NCBI GenBank assembly: GCA_025060195.1
Contig: JANXCQ010000016.1
Span: 32,127-96,126, forward strand
Length of the DNA stretch: 64,000 nucleotides
Source: Gemmatales bacterium
Lineage (GTDB): Bacteria; Planctomycetota; Planctomycetia; Gemmatales; HRBIN36
Reading direction: 5' to 3'
Under the pieces are notes generated by a model. It was not told the origin of the DNA, did no database searches, and saw nothing but the letters and a program-made list of their open reading frames with translations. How positions within the stretch are numbered: the stretch's first letter is position 1; each line of letters starts with the position of its first letter. Position numbers and translations under genes: made by a program. Positions 54,820 to 62,269 of the stretch are shown piece after piece.

Positions 54820-56037
54820 ATGAAAATTCTCGTCGCCAACCTCGGCAGCACGAGCTTCAAATACCGTCTCTTCGAGATGGACGACGAGCGTCTTCTGGCC
54901 CGTGGCGGTGTCGAGCGCATCGGCTCCGACCAGGCCCGCATCTATTGCTCCCTAGGCGATAGACAATGGGAAGAATTCGGTGCCGTGGCCGACCACGCCG
55001 CCGCCTTAGAACTGTGTCTGCGCCAACTCACTCAGCCTGACATCCGCGTGCTTTCCAGCATCGACGACCTCGCTGCAGTCGGGTTCAAGGCTGTGCATGC
55101 GCGCCATCTCACCGGTGTGCATCGCGTGGATGCCGCAGTGCTCGACGCCATGGAGGCGTATAACGCGGTCGCGCCCGCCCACAATCCGATCTACGTCCGC
55201 GCTATGCGCCTCCTGGCGGAACGCTTCCCCCAGTTGCCACTAGTCGCCGCCTTTGAAACCGACTTCCACCGTACCATTCCGCCGCCGCTGCGTTACTATG
55301 CCGTGCCGTACGAGTGGGCCGAACGCTACGGTATCCTCCGCCACGGCTTTCACGGCGCGAGCCACCGCTACATTGCCGAACGCAGCGCCCAACTCTTCGG
55401 CCGAACCCGCCTTCGCGTGATCTCCTGCCATCTCGGCGGCAGCAGCTCCATTTGCGCCATTCAAGATGGTACAAGTGTGGCTTGCTCCCTAGGAATGAGT
55501 CCCCAATCCGGCCTGCCTCATAACAATCGCGTGGGCGACTTCGATGTCTTCGCGCTACCCGCCCTGATGCGCGAAACCGGCCGATCGCTCGACGAGCTGC
55601 TGCACGAACTCGCCCGCAACTCAGGACTACTCGGCCTGAGCGGATTGAGTAATGACGTCCGCGACCTCGAACAGGCCGCCCAGAATGGTCATGCACGGGC
55701 CCAACTGGCCCTCGATGTCTTCGTCGCCTCGATCCGCCACTACGTCGGTGCCTACCTTTACCTACTCAACGGAGCTGACATGATCGTTTTCACCGGTGGA
55801 ATCGGAGAGAACTCGGCCGCTATCCGCCGCGGCGTGTGTCAGAATCTCGATTGGTTCGGCATCCACCTTGACGAAAACCGCAATCGTACTGCCCGCGGTG
55901 AAACCCCGCTGCATGCCTCTTACAGCCGCGTGCAAATCTGGATCATTCCCACTAACGAAGAACTGATTGTGGCCCGTCAAACCCGCGACTTGCTCCGCCA
56001 CTGTCCCCCCGCGCCAGGAGCCCGAGTATGTTCCTAG
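54820..56037 (+). CDS. ackA: Acetate kinase (acyl-phosphate to ATP)
   Basis: This 405-residue ASKHA kinase makes ATP from acyl-phosphate. Motifs: NLGSTSFKYRLF at the N-terminus, HGASHRYIAE near 180, HLGGSSSICAI near 205 and TGGIGENSAAIR near 323. The start ATG 54820 gives MKILVANLGS; the upstream open frame reads into the preceding gene. In the PVM pathway it consumes the acyl-phosphate made by PduL. It overlaps the next gene by 10 bases. Confidence 0.95.
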   Translation: MKILVANLGSTSFKYRLFEMDDERLLARGGVERIGSDQARIYCSLGDRQWEEFGAVADHAAALELCLRQLTQPDIRVLSSIDDLAAVGFKAVHARHLTGVHRVDAAVLDAMEAYNAVAPAHNPIYVRAMRLLAERFPQLPLVAAFETDFHRTIPPPLRYYAVPYEWAERYGILRHGFHGASHRYIAERSAQLFGRTRLRVISCHLGGSSSICAIQDGTSVACSLGMSPQSGLPHNNRVGDFDVFALPALMRETGRSLDELLHELARNSGLLGLSGLSNDVRDLEQAAQNGHARAQLALDVFVASIRHYVGAYLYLLNGADMIVFTGGIGENSAAIRRGVCQNLDWFGIHLDENRNRTARGETPLHASYSRVQIWIIPTNEELIVARQTRDLLRHCPPAPGARVCS

Positions 56038-56339
56038 CCCGCGTCACCGGCAGCGTCGTCGCCACGCAAAAGGTTCCCAACATGACTGGTCGCAAACTCC
56101 TCCTGGTGGAACCGCTCCGCCTCAACCCCGCAAACCCGCGCGAACTGGTAGGCACAGGCCGCACCTTCGTCTGCATAGACACCCTCGGTGCCGGAGTCGG
56201 TGAACTTGTCTTGATTGTCCAGGGCTCCAGTGCCCGCATGACTCCCGAATGCGAAAAACTTCCCGTGGATGCCTCCATCATCGGCATTGTTGACCGCGTC
56301 GTCGTCCAGGGCATGACTGTCTTCTCTGCTTCGTCCTGA
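56028..56339 (+). CDS. BMC-P pentameric vertex protein 1 (EutN/CcmL family)
   Basis: This 103-residue vertex protein has MFLARVTGSVVATQKVPNM, then LLVEPLRLNP and FVCIDTLGAGVGELVLIVQG with the GAGxGE loop of the family. It ends with IGIVDRVVV. BMC-P pentamers close the twelve corners of the shell. The start overlaps the ackA stop, with AGGAG upstream. It is the longest of the three BMC-P proteins here. Confidence 0.95.
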   Translation: MFLARVTGSVVATQKVPNMTGRKLLLVEPLRLNPANPRELVGTGRTFVCIDTLGAGVGELVLIVQGSSARMTPECEKLPVDASIIGIVDRVVVQGMTVFSASS

Positions 56340-56355
56340 CGCCCTTCGTGAATAT

Positions 56356-56392
56356 TGACAACTATATGACAATTTCTGACATGCCTATGACA
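56356..56392 (+). promoter_or_regulatory. Four helically phased TGACA repeats
   Basis: TGACA begins at 56356, 56367, 56377 and 56388, intervals of 11, 10 and 11 bp, so all copies face the same side of the helix. The array lies 39-75 bp before the aldehyde dehydrogenase start. The same word occurs in the phased motif at 54066-54092 and in the -35 box at 52408. It is a likely operator for the DeoR regulator, or an internal promoter control. Confidence 0.55.
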
Positions 56393-56430
56393 AAACACCT
56401 GCCATTCTCAGCCACCCGCAGGAGACAACT

Positions 56431-57885
56431 ATGAGCGTCCGCATCACCGACGCGATCATCAGCCGGGTCGTTCAGGAAGTCCTGGCGGAAATCCGCGGCA
56501 CCCGTCCCGCTCCAAGCGATGGCCGCCCCGTAGTCGCTTCTCCGCGCGAAACTCGCCCGGGACGCTGGGGCGTGTTCGACCGCGTAGACGACGCCATCGC
56601 CGCCGCCGAAGAAGCACAACGCCGCTTCGAAAAACTCGGCCCCGCCGGTTGGGCGAAGGCCGTACAGTGCATCCGCCGCATCTGCATCGAACAAGCCGAC
56701 CCCCTAGGCCGCGAGGAATATGAAGAAACCAAAATTGGGCGACTCGACCACAAAATCGAAAAACTCATCGTCGCCGGCGAACGCACGCCCGGCGTCGAGT
56801 TCCTGCTGACTCATGCCTACAGCGGCTCGCACGGCCTCGCTTTGGTCGAATACGCTCCGTTCGGCGTCATCGGCGCTATCACTCCGGTCACGCACTCGCT
56901 GCCGACCATCGCCTCGAACGCGATCTCCATGCTCGCCGCCGGGAACGCCGTCGTCTTCAACCCTCACCCCGGCGGCGCCGGCGTCGCCCGCCACGGTATC
57001 CAACTCTTTAACCAAGCCATCGAACAGGCCATCGGGATCGACAACTTGCTAACAGTCGTTGCCCAACCCACCCTCGAATCCGCGCAAGCCATCTTCGAGC
57101 ACAAATCCATTAATTTAATTGTCGTTACCGGCGGTCCTGCCGTGGCCCGCGCCGCGCTGCGCAGTTCCAAACGCGCTATCGTCGCCGGACCGGGGAATCC
57201 CCCAGTCGTCGTGGACGAAACCGCCGACCTGGCGAACGCCGCCCGCTCCATCCTCCGCGGCGCCGCCTACGACAACAACCTCCTGTGCATCGGTGAAAAA
57301 GAAGTTTTCGCCCTCGACTCCATCTTCGATGAATTATGCGACGAAATGGAAAAAGCCGGGGCCGTCCGTTTAGACCCGAAGCAAATCGAGGCCCTCACCC
57401 AGGTCGCATTTACCAGTGGCGATGGTAAATCGAAGCACGTTCTCAATAAAGACTTAGTCGGCAAAGATCCTCATGTCCTCGCCGAAAAAGCAGGTTTCCG
57501 CCTGCCCCGCAAAACCGAACTGCTCTTCGGCGAAACGCCCCCGGACCATCCCTTCGTCCTCGAAGAGCAAATGATGCCCTTTATTCCCTTCGTCCGCTGC
57601 CGCAACTTCTTTGAAGCCGTGGATTATGCTAAGCAGGCGGAGCACGGCTTCCAACACACCGCGATTATTCACTCCCGAAACTTAGACGCTATCACCTATA
57701 TGGCCCGCGAGCTAAACACCACTTTATTCATTGCCAATGGCCCGTGCGTTGCCGGACTCGGAATCGGCGGCGAAGGCTACCTAAGTTACAGTATCGCCAC
57801 TCCCACCGGCGAAGGTGTCACCACCCCGCTCACTTTCACGCGCCAACGTCGACTCACCGTCGCGAACGGACTAAGAATTATCTAA
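56431..57885 (+). CDS. BMC aldehyde dehydrogenase (CoA-acylating, PduP-like)
   Basis: This 484-residue enzyme oxidises an aldehyde to acyl-CoA with NAD. The N-terminal helix (TDAIISRVVQEVLAEI, residues 6-21) is amphipathic and probably targets it into the shell; a proline-rich linker follows. Nucleotide-binding motifs include GVIGAITPVTH near 150 and VVTGGPAVARAAL near 232. The catalytic cysteine is about Cys286 in NNLLCIGEKEV. In PVM compartments the aldehyde is lactaldehyde or a similar product of the aldolase. GGAG precedes ATG. It follows the first BMC-P gene by 91 bp, which contains phased TGACA motifs. Confidence 0.94.
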   Translation: MSVRITDAIISRVVQEVLAEIRGTRPAPSDGRPVVASPRETRPGRWGVFDRVDDAIAAAEEAQRRFEKLGPAGWAKAVQCIRRICIEQADPLGREEYEETKIGRLDHKIEKLIVAGERTPGVEFLLTHAYSGSHGLALVEYAPFGVIGAITPVTHSLPTIASNAISMLAAGNAVVFNPHPGGAGVARHGIQLFNQAIEQAIGIDNLLTVVAQPTLESAQAIFEHKSINLIVVTGGPAVARAALRSSKRAIVAGPGNPPVVVDETADLANAARSILRGAAYDNNLLCIGEKEVFALDSIFDELCDEMEKAGAVRLDPKQIEALTQVAFTSGDGKSKHVLNKDLVGKDPHVLAEKAGFRLPRKTELLFGETPPDHPFVLEEQMMPFIPFVRCRNFFEAVDYAKQAEHGFQHTAIIHSRNLDAITYMARELNTTLFIANGPCVAGLGIGGEGYLSYSIATPTGEGVTTPLTFTRQRRLTVANGLRII

Positions 57886-57904
57886 ATCTTAACATAGCAC
57901 CGCC

Positions 57905-58159
57905 ATGCAACTGGCTCGCATCGTCGGTCATGCAGTCTCTCATATCTATCATCCCAGCCTCCGTGGCTGGCGCTTACTAATCGCCCAACCTCTTGATAAG
58001 AACCAACGTCCCGATGGCGAACCTCTCTTAGTAATCGACCAACTAGGCGCCAGCATCGGCAGCTTAGTGATACTTAGTAACGACGGACAAGGCGCTCGGG
58101 AATTAGTGCGGGATCCTAATTCTCCAGTGCGATGGTTCGTGTTAGGCCTTCCTGATTAG
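57905..58159 (+). CDS. BMC-P pentameric vertex protein 2
   Basis: This 84-residue EutN/CcmL-family protein has MQLARIVGHAVSHIYHPSLR, then LLIAQPLD, LVIDQLGASIGSLVILSNDG and a WFVLGL tail. It lacks a clear ribosome site (CATAGCACCGCC before ATG), so it may be weakly translated or depend on coupling. Leucine codon use shifts towards TTA from here on. Confidence 0.9.
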   Translation: MQLARIVGHAVSHIYHPSLRGWRLLIAQPLDKNQRPDGEPLLVIDQLGASIGSLVILSNDGQGARELVRDPNSPVRWFVLGLPD

Positions 58160-58168
58160 GAAATTCCT

Positions 58169-58477
58169 ATGCGTATCGCCCAGGTCATTGGCCAAATCAC
58201 CCTATCGCGCCCCCATCCCACACTTACCAGTGGCCGATTCCTGATAGCCATGCCGATCAGCCTCCGCGCGTTGAGTACAACCATGCAGCCGGATGGTGAA
58301 GAGATTATCGTCTGGGATGACTTAGGCGCGGGTCTAACCTGCTGGATCGGGGTCAGCGAGGGCGTCGAAGCAACCATGCCCTTTCGACCCGACCGCAAAC
58401 CCATAGATGCCTATTGCGCTTGTCTTCTTGACCACCTTTATCTAGACGAGCAAGCCACCCGCGAGGTTTTATCATGA
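58169..58477 (+). CDS. BMC-P pentameric vertex protein 3
   Basis: This 102-residue BMC-P has MRIAQVIGQITLSRPHPTL, then FLIAMPISLRAL, IIVWDDLGAGLTCWIGVSEG and a C-terminal tail longer than in BMC-P 2. AGGA lies before ATG. It ends in a 4-base ATGA overlap with the aldolase gene, showing translational coupling. Three BMC-P genes with two BMC-H and no trimer is the PVM set. Confidence 0.92.
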   Translation: MRIAQVIGQITLSRPHPTLTSGRFLIAMPISLRALSTTMQPDGEEIIVWDDLGAGLTCWIGVSEGVEATMPFRPDRKPIDAYCACLLDHLYLDEQATREVLS

Positions 58478-59352
58478 ACGAACGGGCCCTCCAAGAACAA
58501 ATCTGCGAAATCGGACGCCGACTCTATCAACGCGGCTATGTTTCCGCCAACGATGGCAATATCAGCGTCCGTCTCAATGACCGCGAGATCCTTTGCACCC
58601 CGACTATGATATCGAAAGGTTTCATGCGGCCCGAAGATATATGTAAAGTGGACTATGAGGGAAATCAATTAGCGGGCCACCGCAAGCGCACCAGCGAAAT
58701 TTTCCTGCACTTAGCTGTCTATAAACACCGTCCCGATGTCATGGCCGTCGTGCATGCGCACCCTCCGCATGCGACGGCCTTTGCCGTCGCCCACGAACCG
58801 ATTCCCAAGTGTATCCTCCCCGAAGTCGAAGTCTTTCTGGGCGAAGTCCCGATCGCAGAGTATGAGACGCCCGGCGGCCAAGCCTTCGCCAACACTATAG
58901 TGCCTTATCTCCCGCATACTAACACAATACTCTTAGCCAACCACGGCACAATTACCTTCGGCCCCGACTTAGAAAAAGCATACTGGAACACCGAGATCAT
59001 TGATTCTTATTGCAAGATATTACTCTTAGCCCGACAGCTAGGCCGCGTTAATTATATTTCCGACACAAAAGCTCGCGAGTTGCTCACGCTCAAACAACGT
59101 CTCGGTTATGACGACCCCCGATTCCACGAGCCGGGTTGTCCGATCTGTGGCCCGGGATTGGTCATCCAGCAAGAAGGCGATTTCGTTCCCGAACCCTATG
59201 CCTTCCGCCGCGATGTGGGTGCTACTTGTGGTCCCTGCGCGACCAACGGCCACGTGCAAGAAACTCAGCCCTTAGGCCTATCTCCCATGGACTTAGAAGC
59301 TATAGTCCAACGCATCACGGACGAAATCCTCCGCGAACTTAGTCGGACCTAG
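58474..59352 (+). CDS. Class II aldolase (fuculose/rhamnulose-phosphate aldolase type), encapsulated
   Basis: This 292-residue protein has an aldolase domain (1-205) with VVHAHPPHATA, a zinc site, ILPEVEVFLGE and ANHGTITFG. It cleaves a sugar phosphate to dihydroxyacetone phosphate and an aldehyde. A C-terminal extension carries two CxxC motifs (222/225 and 252/255). A final amphipathic helix (MDLEAIVQRITDEILREL) is the likely encapsulation peptide. The four cysteines could bind zinc or form disulfides, a feature I do not recall as standard. It overlaps the preceding BMC-P gene. Confidence 0.93.
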   Translation: MNERALQEQICEIGRRLYQRGYVSANDGNISVRLNDREILCTPTMISKGFMRPEDICKVDYEGNQLAGHRKRTSEIFLHLAVYKHRPDVMAVVHAHPPHATAFAVAHEPIPKCILPEVEVFLGEVPIAEYETPGGQAFANTIVPYLPHTNTILLANHGTITFGPDLEKAYWNTEIIDSYCKILLLARQLGRVNYISDTKARELLTLKQRLGYDDPRFHEPGCPICGPGLVIQQEGDFVPEPYAFRRDVGATCGPCATNGHVQETQPLGLSPMDLEAIVQRITDEILRELSRT

Positions 59353-59393
59353 CTTCCCCTGAGACCATCGCCATCGAGACGAGGAGATTAGAT

Positions 59394-59412
59394 AAATCTT
59401 TATGGGAGATTT
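59394..59412 (+). promoter_or_regulatory. Inverted repeat before the lactate/malate dehydrogenase gene
   Basis: AAATCT (59394-59399) and AGATTT (59407-59412) form a perfect 6-bp inverted repeat with a 7-base loop in the 133-bp gap before the dehydrogenase. It may be an operator or a weak terminator; no T-run follows. Confidence 0.35.
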
Positions 59413-59485
59413 AGCGACAATCGCGCGCCGTAAGAGACATAATAACTTATCATCGCATATAGTGGGATCCCAGGGAGACTAAATT

Positions 59486-60565
59486 ATGAAAGTAACTATT
59501 ATCGGCGGAGGCGGAGTGGTCGGCAGCACAGCCGCCTTTGCTCTTCAATGTGGTGCAGTTGTTAGTGAAATCTGCTTAGTGGATGTGAATCAAGACTTAG
59601 CACGAGGCCAAGCCACCGACCTGCTACACGGCAGCAGTTTAGTCGCCGACCAGCACATCTATAGCGGCGAACTCTCGGAAATCCGCAACAGTCACATCGT
59701 TATCGTCACGGCGGGCCTTCGCCGTAAACCCGATGAAAGCCGACTCGACCTCGTCCATCGGAACGTGGATTTGTTTCTCAATATCTTGAAAGAGGCACGT
59801 CAGATTGGCTGGCATTCCCAGGTAATTCTCCTCATAGTTAGTAACCCTGTGGACATACTCACCTATCTCGCCGTTCAGCATGCTGGCCTGCCCGCAGAAC
59901 GTATCATCGGTCTGGGCACTTTATTAGACACGGCACGGTTTCGCTCCTATATCGCGGCGAAACTCAACGTCGCAGCGACTCAAGTGCACGGTTGGGTACT
60001 CGGCGAACACGGCGACAGCATGGTTCCCGTGTGGTCGAGTGTTCGCATCAGCGGTTGGCCCGTGCAAGACTGGCCCGGATATAGTCCCCAACTCGAACGC
60101 GAAGTTAATGAGCTGACTAAGAAAGCAGGCGCCGAGATGATCCGACTCAAAGGCGCCTCGGCCTTCGCCGTTGGACTTAGCATCCGGGAAGTCGTCCACG
60201 CTATTGCCCTTGATCAACGCCGCATCTTACCCGTCTCTACCTGGCAGCAAGGCAAATACGGTCTGCGCAATGTGTGCCTGTCGATACCCACGCGTATCGG
60301 CTGCGGCGGCATGAGAGAACAACTGGAAATCCCGCTCACCCCTCGCGAACTAGCTCAACTGCAGCATTCGGCCCAAGTACTCCGCGAAACAATTCAACAG
60401 GTCGAAGCCCGCTTAGCCAAGCAACCTAACTTAGCAACTAAGCAAGAACTAACTAAGTCGCCGATGAGCCCAGCGGACTCGAACAAGGAGCCAGTGCCCC
60501 AATCCGACGGACGCCCCCGCGTACGCACGATTCCCCGTTCCGCCTGGCAACTAGCAAAATCTTAA
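59486..60565 (+). CDS. Lactate/malate dehydrogenase family protein
   Basis: This 359-residue NAD-dependent 2-hydroxyacid dehydrogenase has a Rossmann motif IIGGGGVVGSTAAF, the catalytic Asp/Arg in DTARFR near 150 and His175 in LGEHGDSMVP. The substrate loop reads AGLRRKPDESR; Arg80 stands where lactate dehydrogenases have Gln and malate dehydrogenases have Arg. A 45-residue C-terminal tail, rich in Pro/Ser and ending in IPRSAWQLAKS, goes beyond the usual 310. It may recycle NADH for the compartment. GGGAG lies upstream. Confidence 0.9.
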   Translation: MKVTIIGGGGVVGSTAAFALQCGAVVSEICLVDVNQDLARGQATDLLHGSSLVADQHIYSGELSEIRNSHIVIVTAGLRRKPDESRLDLVHRNVDLFLNILKEARQIGWHSQVILLIVSNPVDILTYLAVQHAGLPAERIIGLGTLLDTARFRSYIAAKLNVAATQVHGWVLGEHGDSMVPVWSSVRISGWPVQDWPGYSPQLEREVNELTKKAGAEMIRLKGASAFAVGLSIREVVHAIALDQRRILPVSTWQQGKYGLRNVCLSIPTRIGCGGMREQLEIPLTPRELAQLQHSAQVLRETIQQVEARLAKQPNLATKQELTKSPMSPADSNKEPVPQSDGRPRVRTIPRSAWQLAKS

Positions 60566-60659
60566 TCTATCCTCGCCAAGCCGTCCGACTTAGTCACCAT
60601 AAAGACTAACCTAATTAGCTCGCCAATGAACCGAAAAATCAGGTATCAGGGCCACGGCC

Positions 60660-61955
60660 ATGTCTGTCAAGCCCGCGAAATCTCTGGATATTAAGTTAGC
60701 TCGCCTTCATGCGGATCCGCATCGCTGCCGAGATTTTATCTTAGCCGATGCTAAAGATGCCGACATGGCCTTTGGTATCGGGGCACCTGGGAAATCGCCC
60801 GAAAACTATGCCGGCGAAGTGCGCTTTCGCACCTTAGCCGAATGGCGCGACATTATTACCGAAATTGTTGAACAAGGCTTAGTGGACATCATGCTCATGT
60901 CCGCCAGCACGAACGAAGTGCTGACTATACACCGACGCCTGTTCGATAACAGTCCCGTTACCCCCGCAGTACGCGTCAACGACACCACAGACATCTATAT
61001 TGTCCGCGGCGGCAAGTATAGTCAACGTCCATCGCTGCCGTTTCGTACCGCAACCCTAGACCACATCCAATGTGGCCACATAGACTGTCAACCAGAGGAA
61101 CGCCATTTAGGCGCCAATCTCGGTCTCTATAGTATCACTTTTAACAATGACCCCGTGCTTGATCGCGAAACGTTAGAGCAATACAAGGAATTTCGTCTCG
61201 AAGCCGAACGCAAACAGTTTCGTCATTTCCTGGAGGTCTTCGATCCAAACATGCCGGAAGCGGTGGAAAACAGCCGCATCCCGCAGTTTGTCAACGACAT
61301 GATCGTGCGCAGCTTAGCAGGGGTTACGTCCGCGGGCCGACCATTATTCCTGAAAATCGTTTATCACGGTCCTCAGGCGATGGAGGAATTAGTACGCTAT
61401 GACCCGCACCTGATCGTGGGTATACTGGGTGGCTCTGCAGGAACGACTTATGATGCATTTAAGCTGTTAGCCGAGGCCAAAAAACACGGAGCCCGCGTTG
61501 CCCTGTTCGGTAGAAAAATCAATTATGCCGAGAACCAACTTGCTTTTATCCGATTCCTCCGGCTCATAGCCGACGACGAAATCAGCCCCGAAGAAGCAGT
61601 GCGGGCCTATCACGGCGTGTTGCAACGTCTAGGTATCCGCCCACATCGTCCTCTAGATCAAGACCTCCAGTTGACGACGAATATCATGAGCTATGCCGGC
61701 AACGGCCGCACTATTAGTTTGCCCCCTGGCTCCGCGACTAAGTCATTTCAATCGCCTGCCTCGGCAACATCCTCCAATCCCTGTCCTTGTGGCGCTACGC
61801 ACGGGCCCTGTCGTTGCCGTGAGGCTAACTCCGTGAACGCCCGCCGAATTCACAACTTAGCAGACACATCAGAGCCTGAACCCGACTTTCGGCGTATGAC
61901 CCCGGCAGAAAAAGTCGCTTATAACCTCGCTAAATGGCGCCGCATCCTGGGCTAA
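60660..61955 (+). CDS. Uncharacterised barrel-like protein beside the BMC operon
   Basis: This 431-residue protein has no family I can name. The middle (about 60-345) shows alternating beta/alpha segments suggestive of a TIM barrel: VDIMLMSASTNEVL, PLFLKIVYHGPQAMEEL, LIVGILGGSAGTTYDAFKLL and ARVALFGRKINYAENQLAFI. A Ser/Pro-rich linker then carries a CxC-x6-CxC cluster (375, 377, 384, 386). The protein ends in a basic helix (TPAEKVAYNLAKWRRIL). The linker plus short helix resembles encapsulation tails, so it may be compartment cargo or an aldolase-like helper. The start lacks a clear ribosome site. Confidence 0.75.
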   Translation: MSVKPAKSLDIKLARLHADPHRCRDFILADAKDADMAFGIGAPGKSPENYAGEVRFRTLAEWRDIITEIVEQGLVDIMLMSASTNEVLTIHRRLFDNSPVTPAVRVNDTTDIYIVRGGKYSQRPSLPFRTATLDHIQCGHIDCQPEERHLGANLGLYSITFNNDPVLDRETLEQYKEFRLEAERKQFRHFLEVFDPNMPEAVENSRIPQFVNDMIVRSLAGVTSAGRPLFLKIVYHGPQAMEELVRYDPHLIVGILGGSAGTTYDAFKLLAEAKKHGARVALFGRKINYAENQLAFIRFLRLIADDEISPEEAVRAYHGVLQRLGIRPHRPLDQDLQLTTNIMSYAGNGRTISLPPGSATKSFQSPASATSSNPCPCGATHGPCRCREANSVNARRIHNLADTSEPEPDFRRMTPAEKVAYNLAKWRRILG

Positions 61956-62269
61956 ATGTTTATATATAAGTAACCTCAGGCCATTCGCTCATCCTTACTT
62001 CTATATACAGGATGTCCTGGCTCTAAGTATAGTCCCAATTTCTCCTAGGAATTAGAATCAAGATAAACGCCGCTAACACCCTATAGGTTCAGCTTCAAGG
62101 CCGAGCCTACGTCTCGCCACCCAACGCCGTGACCAGCATGGCTTTTCGCTCGGTTCGCCTCACGACCCGGCCGCCGGCAAAAAAATTTTTTGGTGACCCC
62201 TTGACGACGTTTTTTTTTTTTTTGTACACTCGGCTCCAGGGGGGCGTTGCGACAACAGGAGCCAACACC
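61956..62269. other. Intergenic region with the T-tract promoter
   Basis: This 314-bp gap has no gene. The first part is AT-rich (TATATATAAG). An A7T6 run at about 62180 is followed by the promoter at 62201-62230. An open frame across the T-tract would encode a phenylalanine run and is not real. Confidence 0.45.
62201..62230 (+). promoter_or_regulatory. Promoter with 14-T homopolymer in its spacer
   Basis: TTGACG (62201-62206) and TACACT (62225-62230) are 18 bases apart. Fourteen consecutive T residues (62210-62223) fill most of the spacer. Slippage in such a tract would change the -35/-10 distance and switch expression of the downstream genes, as in known phase-variable promoters. Confidence 0.5.

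Noticed and set aside
52408..61955. The microcompartment as a wholly new system
   Set aside because: Shell composition and enzymes match the known PVM compartment; only the operator motifs, cysteine tails and the barrel-like protein are kept as new leads.
62129..62269. Upstream extension of the MauE-DUF1573 protein
   Set aside because: The extension translates the T-tract as a phenylalanine run and overlaps the promoter; ATG 62270 has a ribosome site.
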